Program-made: the position numbers and the translations under genes
Source of the DNA: an uncultured Hyphomicrobiales bacterium
GTDB lineage: Bacteria; Pseudomonadota; Alphaproteobacteria; Rhizobiales; Ancalomicrobiaceae
Assembly: GCA_903930435.1 (NCBI GenBank)
Contig: CAIYYN010000059.1
Coordinates: 40,843-104,842, forward strand
Direction of reading: 5' to 3'
DNA: 64,000 nucleotides
Notes under the pieces: model-generated
The model's database searches: none
Seen by the model: the letters and a program-made list of their open reading frames with translations, nothing else
Told to the model about the DNA's origin: nothing
Shown: positions 36,594-47,160 of the stretch, one piece after another
How positions within the stretch are numbered: position 1 is the stretch's first letter
Layout: each line of letters begins with the position of its first letter

Positions 36594-39257
36594 TTACCCT
36601 TGCGCCTTAAGGACGGCCTGTGCCGCTGCCAGACGGGCGATTGGCACCCGGAAGGGCGAGCAGGACACGTAATCAAGTCCGACTTTTTCACAGAAGTGGA
36701 TCGACGCGGGATCGCCGCCGTGTTCGCCGCAGATGCCGAGTTTCAGGTTGGTACGTGTCTTGCGGCCACGCTCTGACGCGATCTGGACCAACTCGCCAAC
36801 GCCCTCCTGATCGAGCGTAACGAAGGGGTCATGCTCGAGAATACCGCGACGCGTATAGGCACCGAGGAACTGGGCCGCGTCATCGCGCGACAGGCCAAAT
36901 GTGGTCTGGGTCAGGTCGTTGGTGCCAAAGGAGAAGAATTCTGCCGTCTTGGCGATCTCGGCCGCCCGGAGCGCCGCGCGTGGCAGTTCGATCATTGTTC
37001 CAACCTGATACTCGACCGTGACGCCTGTTTCCCTGGCAACCAGGGCAGCAGCGGCGTCGATGGTGGTCTTGACCAGATTAAGCTCGGCGACCATGCCGAC
37101 AAGAGGCACCATGATTTCGGGCACGACCGGCGAACCTGCCTTCCGCGCCGCAATCACCGCAGCCTCGAAGATCGCGCGGGCCTGCATTTCGTAGATTTCC
37201 GGGTAGGAAATCGCCAGGCGCACGCCGCGATGCCCGAGCATCGGGTTTTCCTCATGCAGCTCCGTCAACCGGTCCACGAGCTTGGCCGCAGGGACGTTCA
37301 TTGCCTTGGCAACTTCAGCGATCTCGGCTTCCGTATGCGGCAGGAACTCGTGCAGTGGCGGATCGAGCAGGCGGATCGTCACAGGCAGCCCCTGCATGAT
37401 CTCGAACAGTTCGACAAAATCCGCCCGTTGCATCGGCAACAGCTTGGCCAGCGCCTCCCGGCGTCCGGCTTCGCTCTCGGCCATGATCATCTCGCGCACG
37501 GCAATGATCCGATCGCCATCAAAGAACATGTGCTCCGTGCGGCAAAGCCCGATCCCTTCTGCGCCAAATTCGCGGGCGGCGCGAGCATCCGATGGCGTTT
37601 CGGCGTTCGCGCGAACCTTCATCCGGCGCGCTTTGTCCGCCCAGACCATCAGGCTCGCGAAATCGCCGGAGAGTTCGGGCTGCAACATCGGGACCTTGCC
37701 GATCAGCACCTGACCCGTTGCACCATCAATGGTGATGATGTCGCCCTTGGTCAGCTTGACCGGACCTGCCTGCAAGGTACCGGCATGGACATCGACGCGC
37801 AGCGTGCCTGCACCCGATACACAGGGCGTTCCCATCCCACGCGCCACAACGGCCGCATGACTGGTCATGCCGCCACGCGTCGTCAGAATACCTTCTGCCG
37901 CATGCATCCCGTGAATATCTTCCGGACTTGTCTCGGCCCGGACCAGGATGACCTTGCGACCTGCCTGCGCAGCGGCAACGGCTTCATCGGACGAAAATAC
38001 GATCTCGCCTGTGGCTGCACCCGGCGATGCTGGCAAACCGGTCCCGAGAATTCGACGTTCGGCCTTGGGATCGATGGTCGGATGCAGCAACTGATCAAGG
38101 CTGGCCGGATCGATCCGCAGGATTGCCTCGCGCTCGCTGATCACCCCTTCCGCAACCATATCGACGGCGATCTTGAGGGCTGCCTTCGATGTCCGCTTGC
38201 CAGAGCGGGTCTGCAACATCCAGAGCTTGCCGCGCTCGATCGTGAATTCGAGATCCTGCATATCGCGATAATGCGCTTCGAGCGTGTCGCAGATCTTGAT
38301 GAAATCGGCATAGGCCGCTGGCATCGCCGCTTCCAGCGACGGCTTGTCGGACCCGGCCCGCTGACGCGCCTGTTCAGTCAGATCCTGCGGCGTGCGCGTT
38401 CCAGCGACGACATCCTCCCCTTGCGCATTGACGAGGAACTCGCCGTAAAGGGCCTTTTCGCCAGTGGACGGATTGCGCGTGAAGGCGACGCCCGTGGCTG
38501 ACGTATCGCCCATATTGCCAAACACCATCGCCTGAACGTTGACGGCGGTGCCCCAACTCTCCGGGATATCATTGAGCTTGCGATAGGTGATCGCGCGCGC
38601 ATTCATCCAGGATGAGAACACCGCACCAATGGCGCCCCAGAGCTGCTCTCTCGGGCTCTGCGGGAACGGCTTGCCGAGTTCGTGCTCAATGAGGGCCTTG
38701 TAGCGCTTGACGATTTCCCGCCAGTCATCCGCCCCGAGATCCGTATCGAGGATGTAGCCCTGATCTTCCTTGAAGGTTTCCAGAACCTCTTCAAACTCGT
38801 GATGCTCAAGGCCAAGCACGACGTTCGAATACATCTGGATGAAGCGGCGATAGCTATCCCAGGCGAAGCGGTCATCTGCATCGCGCGCCAGCGCCACAAC
38901 CGATGCATCATTGAGGCCGAGATTGAGCACCGTGTCCATCATGCCCGGCATCGAAGCGCGCGCGCCTGAACGCACCGACACCAGTTGCGGATTGGTGTCA
39001 TCACCAAAGGTCCGCCCGGTCAAGCGCCCGATCTGTGTGAGCGCTGCTTCGACGGCAGCTTCAAGATCCGGGGGATAGCTCTGACCATTGGCGTAAAAAT
39101 AGGTGCAGACTTCGGTTGTCACGGTAAAGCCTGGCGGCACGGGCAAACCGAGGTTGGACATCTCGGCGAGATTGGCCCCCTTGCCACCGAGCAGGTTCTT
39201 CATCGTGGCATCGCCTTCAGCCTTGCCATCACCGAACGTGTACACCCAACGCGTCAT
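36594..39257 (-). CDS. ppdK: pyruvate, phosphate dikinase
   Basis: Reversible conversion of pyruvate, ATP and Pi to PEP, AMP and PPi. The 887-residue product has an N-terminal ATP-grasp domain (MKNLLGGKGANLAEM, SVRSGARASMPGMMDTVLNL), a phosphohistidine domain with His467 in GGMTSHAAVVARGMG, and a PEP/pyruvate-binding TIM barrel with GLCRTEHMFF, MLGHRGVRL, SFGTNDLTQTTFG and the final CSPFRVPIARLA. This is the canonical full-length bacterial enzyme. Start 39257 (MTRWVYTFG) with GGAG nine bases upstream; a GTG three codons earlier is possible. In Hyphomicrobiales ppdK often lies near glyS, as here. It links to pyruvate carboxylase at 18.5 kb for PEP/pyruvate/oxaloacetate balance. Confidence 0.97.
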   Translation of the reverse strand: MTRWVYTFGDGKAEGDATMKNLLGGKGANLAEMSNLGLPVPPGFTVTTEVCTYFYANGQSYPPDLEAAVEAALTQIGRLTGRTFGDDTNPQLVSVRSGARASMPGMMDTVLNLGLNDASVVALARDADDRFAWDSYRRFIQMYSNVVLGLEHHEFEEVLETFKEDQGYILDTDLGADDWREIVKRYKALIEHELGKPFPQSPREQLWGAIGAVFSSWMNARAITYRKLNDIPESWGTAVNVQAMVFGNMGDTSATGVAFTRNPSTGEKALYGEFLVNAQGEDVVAGTRTPQDLTEQARQRAGSDKPSLEAAMPAAYADFIKICDTLEAHYRDMQDLEFTIERGKLWMLQTRSGKRTSKAALKIAVDMVAEGVISEREAILRIDPASLDQLLHPTIDPKAERRILGTGLPASPGAATGEIVFSSDEAVAAAQAGRKVILVRAETSPEDIHGMHAAEGILTTRGGMTSHAAVVARGMGTPCVSGAGTLRVDVHAGTLQAGPVKLTKGDIITIDGATGQVLIGKVPMLQPELSGDFASLMVWADKARRMKVRANAETPSDARAAREFGAEGIGLCRTEHMFFDGDRIIAVREMIMAESEAGRREALAKLLPMQRADFVELFEIMQGLPVTIRLLDPPLHEFLPHTEAEIAEVAKAMNVPAAKLVDRLTELHEENPMLGHRGVRLAISYPEIYEMQARAIFEAAVIAARKAGSPVVPEIMVPLVGMVAELNLVKTTIDAAAALVARETGVTVEYQVGTMIELPRAALRAAEIAKTAEFFSFGTNDLTQTTFGLSRDDAAQFLGAYTRRGILEHDPFVTLDQEGVGELVQIASERGRKTRTNLKLGICGEHGGDPASIHFCEKVGLDYVSCSPFRVPIARLAAAQAVLKAQG

Positions 39258-39680
39258 GAATCGCACTCCATCAAGCCAGTGATCCCAGGTGGCTCCTCCC
39301 GCACGTCATGCTGCAATGCGACACGGGTCGGCATTTGGCAAGCGAAACGAACGTCTGTATCCCATAATCCAGCGCAATTTGGTAAATCCTTGGGCAATAG
39401 GGCTCTTCGATGTACAAGTCCTTCATTTCATGCAATTTCTTGCGACTACCACGCAATTGGCAACGACGGCTGTTGGGCCGATCGCGGGGATGCCCCATCA
39501 AGACGGGGTCACGTTGAATTGAAGAATTTCACACCTGAGGCTTCAAGTTTCGCTTCGCTGAAATGTCTCCTTGAGATACGAACGCAAAACCGCCATCCTC
39601 AGGGCGCACAAGAATGGGTGATCCGTCTCGGACAACCGGGCAGGACGACAGGCCGTCTTGCCATCGGGAGCATGGGCTTT
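39258..39680. other. divergent intergenic region between ppdK and TPR gene
   Basis: About 420 bases with no supported gene; promoters of the divergent ppdK and TPR genes must be here. Open frames crossing it lack starts and homology. Confidence 0.35.
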
Positions 39681-41765
39681 ATGATCGTTACAAAGATGTT
39701 GACTTCGAAAATCGTCTATTCCGGCGCTCTCAACGCACCAGCCGCTTCAAGACAAACGACTCGATTCAGTCGAATGGTCATGGCGCTCGCAACATCGATG
39801 ATTTTCTCGTGCGCTATGCTTCCCTTCGCACAGGCAAAACCTCTGCATCCCCTGTTCGATGAAGGCTACAATCTTCAATTTTCTGGCAGCTTTCTTGCAG
39901 CCCAATTGGCCAGCAAAGGCCATGATATCGAGGCGGCTGCGACCTACTATCACAATGCGCTGGCAGCAGATCCGCAAAATCCGCTTTTGATCCAGTCCGC
40001 CTTCCAGCTTTTGCTCGCCGATGGCCGAATCAAGGACGCGCTGCCTTTGGCAGAAAAGATCCTTGCCCGTGACAAGAACAATCATCTGGCGCGACTGACG
40101 CTCGGGATCGAAGCCTTCAAGCGCGGCAATTTCGAGCGTGCCCGTGCGAACTTTGCCCAGATGCAGCCGCGTCCCGACAGCAACGTTCCGGCCACGATCC
40201 TGGACCTGACATCCTCAATCCTGTCAGCCTGGGCGCACGAGGGGCAGAACGATCCTGAGTCCGCCCTCAAGGTCATTGACCGCCTCAAGGGCCCGCCGTG
40301 GTACGACGTCTTCAAGAATTATCACTCGGGGCTGATTGCCGAATTGGCCGGACGCAAGCCCGACGCGGCAAAACGACTGGCCGATGCCTATGGTCAGGAT
40401 GCAACCGGGCTTCGTATCGTGGATGCCGAAGCTCGCAATCTCGCGCGTAATGGCCGCAAGGATGACGCCTTGAAGGTACTCGATGCCTTCAACAAGGATA
40501 CGCCGGATCATCCCCTGGTGATTGCCCTGCGTAACGAGATCTCCGCAGGCACCGTGCCGCTGCCCCTCATCCAGTCGCCACAATCAGGCGCCGCCGAACT
40601 TCTGTTCGGAATCGGTGCTGCCATCGGGCGCGAAGGCGGTGAGGAAGTCGCAGCCGTCTATCTGCAACTTGCCATGTGGCTTGATCCGAAAGCCGAACTG
40701 CCGCTGATCACCTTGGCGTCGGTGGAAGGCCAACTGAAGCAATACGAAAAGTCGGTCTCGATCCTCGAGCAGGTGCCGCCGACCTCTACGTTGAAGCCGA
40801 TGGTCGATATCCAGATCAGCCGCTATTACAACGTGCTCGAGAAATTCGACAAGGCCAACGAACGCCTGATCGGTCTAGTCAAGGCCAATCCGAAGGATAT
40901 CGACGCCGTCATGACGCTTGGCGATGTCTATCGCGCCAACAAGAATTTCGCAGAGGCAGCCGATGTCTATACGCAGGCCATCGCGGCACTGCCCACTGTG
41001 ACAAAGGCCGACTGGTCGCTGTTCTACTATCGGGGCATCTGTTTCGAGCGGACAAAACAATGGCCGAAGGCGGAAGCGGATTTCCTCCATGCCATTGAAC
41101 TCAATCCGAAAGAACCGCACGTCCTCAACTATCTCGGCTATTCCTGGATTGACATGGGGCTCAACCTCGACAAGGGCCTCGATCTCGTCAAGCAAGCGGT
41201 CGATCTGGCCCCCGATGACGGCTACATCGTCGACAGTCTGGGCTGGGCCTATTACAAGCTCGGCCGCTTTGATGACGCGGTGCGCGAGCTTGAACGGGCC
41301 GTCCTGCTGAAGCCGGAAGATCCGGTCGTTAACGATCATCTGGGCGATGCCTACTGGCGCGTTGATCGCAAGCTCGAATCGACGTTCCAGTGGGCGCATT
41401 CGCGCGATCTGAAGCCCGAACCTGAGGATCTAGCCAAGACGCTGGAAAAGCTGAAGCATGGCCTGGTCGACGCCAAGGGTGAAAAGTCTGCCGAGACGCC
41501 TGTTCCGGCAACAACAGCTTCAGATGCACCGAAACCTGATGTGGCCGCACCAGCCGAGCCAACCAAGCCAGCCGAGACGGCTCCAGCGCCGGCGACCCCT
41601 GCCCCTGCGCCCGTATCTCCTGCACCTGCCCCGGACCAGTCGGCAAAGCCAGCAGATACGGCCCCTGCTGCACCGGAAAATCCGGCACCGGCTCCCATTG
41701 CGCCAGCACCAGCCGCTCCCTCGACACCCGTCGATCCCGCAGCTGGGTCGCAGCCCAAGCCCTGA
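39681..41765 (+). CDS. exported TPR-repeat protein with Pro/Ala-rich tail
   Basis: A 694-residue protein with a signal peptide (MVMALATSMIFSCAMLPFAQA). Repeated tetratricopeptide motifs run from about residue 70 to 590, clearest in AAATYYHNALAADPQNPLLI, AADVYTQAIAALPT, AEADFLHAIELNPKEPHVLN and AVRELERAVLLKPEDPVVND. The final ~95 residues are almost only Pro, Ala, Thr and Lys (repeated PAPAP units), probably disordered, perhaps spanning the periplasm or cell wall. Likely a periplasmic scaffold; partner unknown. Similar TPR proteins precede glyS or ispE in related genomes from memory. The start is 39681, or 39672, which has GGGAG too close. Confidence 0.82.
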   Translation: MIVTKMLTSKIVYSGALNAPAASRQTTRFSRMVMALATSMIFSCAMLPFAQAKPLHPLFDEGYNLQFSGSFLAAQLASKGHDIEAAATYYHNALAADPQNPLLIQSAFQLLLADGRIKDALPLAEKILARDKNNHLARLTLGIEAFKRGNFERARANFAQMQPRPDSNVPATILDLTSSILSAWAHEGQNDPESALKVIDRLKGPPWYDVFKNYHSGLIAELAGRKPDAAKRLADAYGQDATGLRIVDAEARNLARNGRKDDALKVLDAFNKDTPDHPLVIALRNEISAGTVPLPLIQSPQSGAAELLFGIGAAIGREGGEEVAAVYLQLAMWLDPKAELPLITLASVEGQLKQYEKSVSILEQVPPTSTLKPMVDIQISRYYNVLEKFDKANERLIGLVKANPKDIDAVMTLGDVYRANKNFAEAADVYTQAIAALPTVTKADWSLFYYRGICFERTKQWPKAEADFLHAIELNPKEPHVLNYLGYSWIDMGLNLDKGLDLVKQAVDLAPDDGYIVDSLGWAYYKLGRFDDAVRELERAVLLKPEDPVVNDHLGDAYWRVDRKLESTFQWAHSRDLKPEPEDLAKTLEKLKHGLVDAKGEKSAETPVPATTASDAPKPDVAAPAEPTKPAETAPAPATPAPAPVSPAPAPDQSAKPADTAPAAPENPAPAPIAPAPAAPSTPVDPAAGSQPKP

Positions 41766-41983
41766 TCAGATCTCGCCTCGGTGGCAGACCCAGACGTCGA
41801 CAGGACTGCAATCCGCACCCGCAAGGGTGTCTGATGGCAGTGGCCCGGCAGACGTCGGCGCGCCTGCCGATCCGGGTCGCGTCGTGCAGTCAGCGTCACC
41901 CTGTCGACAAACCAGCCAAGCCTTGATACTCCACGGCACCCAATGGCGCGCGTGCGCTCCTGACCCATATCGAGATTGCCACT

Positions 41984-44290
41984 ATGCCCGATCTGCTTCT
42001 GGAACTGTTCTCCGAGGAAATCCCAGCGCGCATGCAGCGCAAGGCTGCCGACGACCTGAAGAAGCTGATCACCGATGGCCTTGTCGCCGCTGGCCTCACC
42101 TATGATGGCGCCCGCGGATTTGCCACGCCGCGTCGGTTGGCCTTGTCGATCACAGGCATCCCGAACCGCTCGCCCGATACACTTGAAGAACGCCGTGGCC
42201 CGCGTGTCGGCTCGCCTGACGGCGCAATCCAGGGCTTTTTACGCGGCGCAGGACTAACCTCGATCGATCAGGCCGAGGTCATCAGCGATGGCAAGAAGGG
42301 CGAAGTCTACGTTGCCCGCATCCACAAGCACGGTCGCGCTGCAATCGAGGTGCTTTCGGAGCTGGTTCCGCAGGTGATCCGCTCTTTTCCTTGGCCGAAA
42401 TCGCAGCGCTGGGGATCCGGATCGCTGCGTTGGGTGCGCCCGCTGCATTCAATCATCTGCACATTTGGCCCCGAGACTGAGGAACCGGAGATCGTGCCGT
42501 TCGACGTCGACGGCATTCGCTCAGGCAACCAGACACGCGGCCATCGCTTCCTCAGCCCCGATGTGATCACGGTGAAGCGCTTCGATGACTATATCGCCAA
42601 GCTGCAAGCGGCCTTCGTCGTGCTGGATACTGACCGCCGCAAGGACATCATCCTGCATGACGCCAAGGATCTGGCGTTTGCCAGCGGTCTGGAACTGATT
42701 GAAGACGAGGCCTTGCTGGAAGAGGTCGCGGGCCTCGTCGAATGGCCGATTGTCCTCATGGGTGAGTTCGACGAGCAGTTTCTGGCAGTTCCGGGTGAGG
42801 TGATCCGCGCCACGATCCGCGCCAACCAGAAGTGCTTCGTGCTGCGGTCGCAGGGCGGTGACCAGGCGGTTTCGAACAAGTTCCTGCTCGTTTCCAACAT
42901 TGTGCCGAACGATGGTGGCGATGCGATCCGGCACGGCAACGGCCGCGTCGTGCGCGCCCGCCTGTCGGACGCGCTCTATTTCTGGGAAACCGACCAGAAG
43001 GATCTGCCGGGCTACGAATCCGTTCCCGGCTCCCGGCTTGACCAGCGTATGGAGAAGATCCGTCGCCTGAACATCGTGTTCCATGAAAAGCTCGGCACGC
43101 AGGGTGCCCGCGTCGACCGGATCAAGCGACTGGCCGAAGAAATCGCCCCGCTCGTTGGTGCCGATCCGGCAAAGGCGGTTCGCGCTGCCGAACTTGCCAA
43201 GGCCGATCTGGTCACCGAAGTGGTCGGCGAATTCCCCGAGGTGCAGGGCCTCATGGGCCGCCGCTACGCCCAGCTTCAGGGCGAAGACGCCTCGGTCTGC
43301 GCGGCTATCGAGGATCACTACAAGCCGCAGGGACCGTCAGACCGCGTCCCGACCGATCCCGTCGCCATCTCCGTTGCCCTCGCCGACAAGCTCGACACGC
43401 TCGTCGGGTTCTGGGCGATCGATGAAAAGCCCACAGGCTCCAAGGACCCCTACGCCCTTCGCCGCGCAGCCCTGGGCGTGATCCGGATCATTCTGGACAA
43501 TGGGCTGCGGCTAAATCTCGATCAGCTTTTTTCCGCTGCCTTCGTACTCCACAGTCACCATTTAAACGGCTCCAAAGAGATCCAATCGAGCGAGGATCTC
43601 CTTGCCTTCTTCCATGACCGCCTGAAGGTCCAGTTGCGCGAGTCTGGTGTCCGGCACGATCTCGTCGATGCAGTGTTGAGCCTGGCACCCCTCTCCCGCC
43701 CTGTCGGGCACCCTCTCCCGCAAGGGGAGAGGGGCATCCCGGCGACTGCGAGCACGCAGCTGAGCCCCTCTCCCCTTGCGGGAGAGGGTGGCCAACGGCC
43801 GGGTGAGGGGTCCAGAGACGCCGAGCCGGGAGATACCGCTGGAGCGACTGAACACAGCCCTGCCTCCAACGCCGATCTCCTGCTGATCGTGCGGCGTGTC
43901 GAGGCCCTGACAGCGTTCCTGGCAACCGAGGACGGCAAGAACCTGCTGGCCGGCTACAATCGCGCCGCCAACATCCTGAAGGCCGAGGAAAAGAAATCCG
44001 GCGAAACCTTCGGCGGCGGGATCGATTTTGGTCGACTGGAGGAAGACGCCGAACTGGCCCTCGCCAAGGCGATTGAACACGCAATGCCCTCGGTGAAGGC
44101 AGCGCTCGCGGTCGAGAATTTCGCCGCGGCCATGACGGCGCTGGCGGCCCTGCGCGCGCCTGTCGATGCCTTCTTTGAAACAATCCTCGTCAACGCACCC
44201 GATCCGGCCCTGCGCCTCAACCGGTTGAAGCTGCTGACACGGATTCGCGAAGCCTGTCACCAAGTCGCCGATTTCTCGAAGATCGTCTGA
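41984..44290 (+). CDS. glyS: glycine--tRNA ligase beta subunit with in-frame palindromic insertion
   Basis: Beta subunit of the heterotetrameric bacterial glycyl-tRNA synthetase, needed for tRNA recognition. It starts [19 protein letters not shown]3/B4-like and HD-like regions ([34 protein letters not shown]) and the C-terminal DALR-type anticodon domain ([20 protein letters not shown] to DFSKIV) are present. The 768-residue length exceeds E. coli GlyS (689) partly because residues about 569-610 are encoded by an inserted palindromic element (HPLPQGERG ... [10 protein letters not shown]) between the HD-like and anticodon domains. The frame stays open. No glyQ adjoins upstream; the TPR gene takes that place. 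Confidence 0.95.
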   Translation: MPDLLLELFSEEIPARMQRKAADDLKKLITDGLVAAGLTYDGARGFATPRRLALSITGIPNRSPDTLEERRGPRVGSPDGAIQGFLRGAGLTSIDQAEVISDGKKGEVYVARIHKHGRAAIEVLSELVPQVIRSFPWPKSQRWGSGSLRWVRPLHSIICTFGPETEEPEIVPFDVDGIRSGNQTRGHRFLSPDVITVKRFDDYIAKLQAAFVVLDTDRRKDIILHDAKDLAFASGLELIEDEALLEEVAGLVEWPIVLMGEFDEQFLAVPGEVIRATIRANQKCFVLRSQGGDQAVSNKFLLVSNIVPNDGGDAIRHGNGRVVRARLSDALYFWETDQKDLPGYESVPGSRLDQRMEKIRRLNIVFHEKLGTQGARVDRIKRLAEEIAPLVGADPAKAVRAAELAKADLVTEVVGEFPEVQGLMGRRYAQLQGEDASVCAAIEDHYKPQGPSDRVPTDPVAISVALADKLDTLVGFWAIDEKPTGSKDPYALRRAALGVIRIILDNGLRLNLDQLFSAAFVLHSHHLNGSKEIQSSEDLLAFFHDRLKVQLRESGVRHDLVDAVLSLAPLSRPVGHPLPQGERGIPATASTQLSPSPLAGEGGQRPGEGSRDAEPGDTAGATEHSPASNADLLLIVRRVEALTAFLATEDGKNLLAGYNRAANILKAEEKKSGETFGGGIDFGRLEEDAELALAKAIEHAMPSVKAALAVENFAAAMTALAALRAPVDAFFETILVNAPDPALRLNRLKLLTRIREACHQVADFSKIV
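43688..43811. repeat. palindromic repeat element inserted in frame in glyS
   Basis: Two perfect 27-bp inverted arms (43709-43735 and 43764-43790) of the CCCTCTCCCGCAAGGGGAGAGG type are separated by 28 bp. Flanking ACCCCTC / GAGGGGT halves extend the symmetry to about 43688-43811. Each arm is itself an imperfect palindrome. This is the CTCTCCC-type repeat widespread in GC-rich proteobacteria. It adds a multiple of three bases and is translated. Confidence 0.9.
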
Positions 44291-44395
44291 ACCGGTCTGA
44301 CGCCTGAAATTCAGCCAGGCTGTCATCTTGAATCCACCCACCCGCTGCATATCTGCGCAATGGACAGTCGTCCAAGATAGCGGGTGGAGAGAGCG

Positions 44396-45451
44396 ATGAA
44401 ATACAAGCAGCTAGGTGGGACCGGCCTGTTCGTGTCGGAGATCTGTCTTGGAACCATGACCTTCGGCGGCAATGAAGACGCCGGGATGTGGAAGGCCATC
44501 GGCGCGCTGGGACAGGGCGAGGTCGACGGGATCGTCAGCCGCGCACTCGGCGCAGGCGTCAATTTCATCGATACCGCCGATGTCTATTCCTTCGGCATGT
44601 CGGAGCGGCTGACCGGACAAGCGCTCAAAAACCTTGGCGTCAAGCGCAAGGACGTCGTCATCGCCACCAAGGCCTTCGGCGAAATGGGTCCCGGCCCCAA
44701 TGATCGCGGCGCCTCGCGCGGCCACATCATGGACAGCGTTCAGGGCAGTCTCGAGCGGCTGCAAGTCGATCACATCGATCTCTACCAGATCCACGGCACC
44801 GACGCGATCACACCCATCGACGAGACGCTGCGCGCGCTTGATGACCTCGTCCATCAGGGCCTGGTTCGCTATGTCGGCGTCTCGAACTGGCAGGCCTGGC
44901 GCATCGCCAAGGCGCTGGGCATTTCGGAAGCCAAGGGTTACGCCAGGTTTGACACGTTGCAGGCCTATTATTCCATCGCCGGACGCGATCTGGAACGCGA
45001 ACTTGTGCCCTTGATCAACTCGGAAAAGCTGGGCCTGATGGTCTGGTCACCGCTGGCAGGTGGCTATCTCTCCGGCAAATACGGTCCGGGCACAGCGACA
45101 CCCAATAATTCCCGCCGTGTCGCCTTTGATTTCCCACCCGTCAACAAGGATCGCGCCCATGACTGCATCGCCGTGATGCGTGAGATCGGAGATGCCCATG
45201 GCGTCTCTGTCGCCCGCGTCGCACTGGCCTGGCTGCTGGCCAAGCCGCATGTCATGAGCGTCATCATCGGGGCCAAGACGACGGAGCAGCTCGACGACAA
45301 TCTGGCCGCCATCGACCTGACCCTGTCAGCGGATGAACTCACGCGGCTTGACGCGGTCAGCAGCCTGCCTGCAGAATACCCCGGCTGGATGCTGGAACGT
45401 CAGGCCGCCGCCCGTCAGCCCAAGCCGTTCGTGAAGCCACCCGCAGCTTGA
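44396..45451 (+). CDS. aldo/keto reductase
   Basis: NADPH-dependent carbonyl reductase of the AKR superfamily, 351 residues, (beta/alpha)8 barrel. The catalytic Asp59 and Tyr64 lie in FIDTADVYSFGMSE, Lys92 in IATKAFGEMG, and His in YQIHGTDAITPID. The C-terminal cofactor phosphate site is SVIIGAKTTEQLDDNLAA. The sequence GGTGLFVSEICLGTMTFGG at the N-terminus places it in the YghZ/potassium-channel-beta-like group. Start 44396 (MKYKQLGG) has GGAGAGAGCG upstream. Substrate unknown; follows glyS by 105 nt. Confidence 0.9.
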   Translation: MKYKQLGGTGLFVSEICLGTMTFGGNEDAGMWKAIGALGQGEVDGIVSRALGAGVNFIDTADVYSFGMSERLTGQALKNLGVKRKDVVIATKAFGEMGPGPNDRGASRGHIMDSVQGSLERLQVDHIDLYQIHGTDAITPIDETLRALDDLVHQGLVRYVGVSNWQAWRIAKALGISEAKGYARFDTLQAYYSIAGRDLERELVPLINSEKLGLMVWSPLAGGYLSGKYGPGTATPNNSRRVAFDFPPVNKDRAHDCIAVMREIGDAHGVSVARVALAWLLAKPHVMSVIIGAKTTEQLDDNLAAIDLTLSADELTRLDAVSSLPAEYPGWMLERQAAARQPKPFVKPPAA

Positions 45452-45493
45452 GAGCAGACCAAAGCAAGTGATTGCCTTCCCGAGGTGGCGTCC

Positions 45494-46981
45494 TCACTGG
45501 AACGCCACCTCGTCGAAGCTGCGCAGCTTGCGCGAATGCAGCTTTTCGCTCGGCATCGCCCGCAACTTTTCCATCGCCCGGATGCCGATGGCCAGATGCT
45601 GGCTGACCTGTCGACGATAGAAATTCGTCGCCATGCCCGGCAGCTTCAATTCTCCGTGCAACGGCTTGTCGGAGACGCAGAGCAACGTGCCGTATGGAAC
45701 CCTGAAACGATAGCCATTGGCGGCAATCGTGGCGGATTCCATGTCGAGCGCAATGGCGCGCGACTGGGAGAGCCGATAGACGGGGCCGGATTGATCGCGC
45801 AGTTCCCAGTTCCGGTTGTCGATGGTGGCAACCGTCCCCGTCCGCATGACCGATTTCAGCTCCCAGCCGGTCAGGCCGGTGACTTCCTCGACCGCTTCTT
45901 CCATCGCCACCTGGATCTCCGACAGGGCCGGGATCGGCACCCAGGCCGGCAGATCGGCGTCAAGCACGTGATCCTCGCGCACATAGGCATGCGCGAGCAC
46001 GTAATCACCAAGCTTCTGGCTGTTGCGCAGGCCTGCGCAGTGGCCGAGCATCAGCCACGCGTGCGGGCGCAGTACCGCGATATGGTCGGTGATCGTCTTG
46101 GCATTCGAGGGGCCAACGCCGATGTTGACCATCGTGATCCCGCCGTTGTCGGGACGCACCAGATGATAGGCTGGCATTTGCGGCAGTCGATTGGGTGCCG
46201 CGCCCGACGAGGCTTGCGTCTCGCCCGCAAGGGTAACAACATTTCCCGGCTCCACGAAGGCCGTGTAGCCGCTCGCCGGATCTGCCATCTGGGTCCGCGC
46301 ATAGGCGATGAACTCGTCCATGTAGAACTGATAGTTCGTAAAGAGCACGAAGTTCTGGAAGTGCTCCGCCGCCGTCGCCGTATAGTGTTGCAACCGGTGC
46401 AAGGAATAATCGATCCGTGGTGCCGTGAAGGGGGCCAGAGGGTCCGGCACGCCCGGTGCGCTGCCATAGACGCCATTGACGATGGCATCATCTGTAATCG
46501 CGAGATCCGGCACATCGAACACATCCCGCAAGGGCCGGCCGAGCCGTTCTGTCAGGTCAACCGAGACTTCCACATCGGCAGGCAGCGCGAAATGCAGCGG
46601 AATGGGTGTCGCTGACCGACCCACGTTAATGGGAACGGCGTGATTGCGGATGATCAGCCCCAATTGCTCGATCAGGTACTTGCGAAAGAGATCCGGTCGC
46701 GTGATCGTGGCCCCGTAAAGACCGGGTGCATGGACAAAGCCATAGGCAAGCCGGGAGTCCAGTCGCGCATAACTGTCTGTCTCGACACGCACTTCCGGAT
46801 AATAGGCATGGATGCGGCCACGCACATGCGCGCCGTTGAGAATGGCGCGAAATTCGTCGGTCAGTCGCCCCGTTTCCTCCCGGTAGATCTCGACCAGCCG
46901 ATCAACGGCCCGATCGGGATCGGAAAAGGATTGAAAATCGCTCTGCGCGCGGTCGGGCTCCGAAATGATCATCCCAGTCAT
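45494..46981 (-). CDS. amn: AMP nucleosidase
   Basis: Hydrolyses AMP to adenine and ribose 5-phosphate, controlling adenylate pools. The 495-residue product begins MTGMIISEPD. It has an N-terminal AMP-nucleosidase domain (FRAILNGAHVRGRIHAYYPEV) and a C-terminal phosphorylase-like catalytic domain (TMVNIGVGPSNAKTITDHIAVLRPHAWLMLGHCAGLR, VALDMESATIAANGYRFR). These match E. coli Amn in length and order. Divergent from ccrM with a 250-bp intergenic region. Confidence 0.94.
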   Translation of the reverse strand: MTGMIISEPDRAQSDFQSFSDPDRAVDRLVEIYREETGRLTDEFRAILNGAHVRGRIHAYYPEVRVETDSYARLDSRLAYGFVHAPGLYGATITRPDLFRKYLIEQLGLIIRNHAVPINVGRSATPIPLHFALPADVEVSVDLTERLGRPLRDVFDVPDLAITDDAIVNGVYGSAPGVPDPLAPFTAPRIDYSLHRLQHYTATAAEHFQNFVLFTNYQFYMDEFIAYARTQMADPASGYTAFVEPGNVVTLAGETQASSGAAPNRLPQMPAYHLVRPDNGGITMVNIGVGPSNAKTITDHIAVLRPHAWLMLGHCAGLRNSQKLGDYVLAHAYVREDHVLDADLPAWVPIPALSEIQVAMEEAVEEVTGLTGWELKSVMRTGTVATIDNRNWELRDQSGPVYRLSQSRAIALDMESATIAANGYRFRVPYGTLLCVSDKPLHGELKLPGMATNFYRRQVSQHLAIGIRAMEKLRAMPSEKLHSRKLRSFDEVAFQ

Positions 46982-47117
46982 CTTTCAGTCTGAACTGCCC
47001 ACATTTATGGCACGATTCGAGGCGGAAATGTTGCCGCTGATAGGTCCTGACCTCGCTAAATCGCCCGGCGCACCGATCGCCTGACTGGCCGTGTCGGAGC
47101 AACCCGGCGCGTTATGC

Positions 47118-47132
47118 TTAATAGAGTATTGA
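47118..47132. promoter_or_regulatory. CtrA-like box (one mismatch)
   Basis: TTAA-TAGAGTA-TTGA, one mismatch from the CtrA consensus TTAA-N7-TTAA, in the amn/ccrM intergenic region. Confidence 0.35.
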
Positions 47133-47160
47133 GATAAAACACAAATTTTGGTTTCGCGAT

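Noticed and set aside
36831..38501. Long plus-strand frame across ppdK
   Set aside because: Antisense shadow of a well-supported GC-rich gene; no domain or start signal.
41480..41760. Pro/Ala repeats considered as a separate repeat or mobile element
   Set aside because: They are degenerate codons of the TPR protein's disordered tail, not a nucleotide repeat array.
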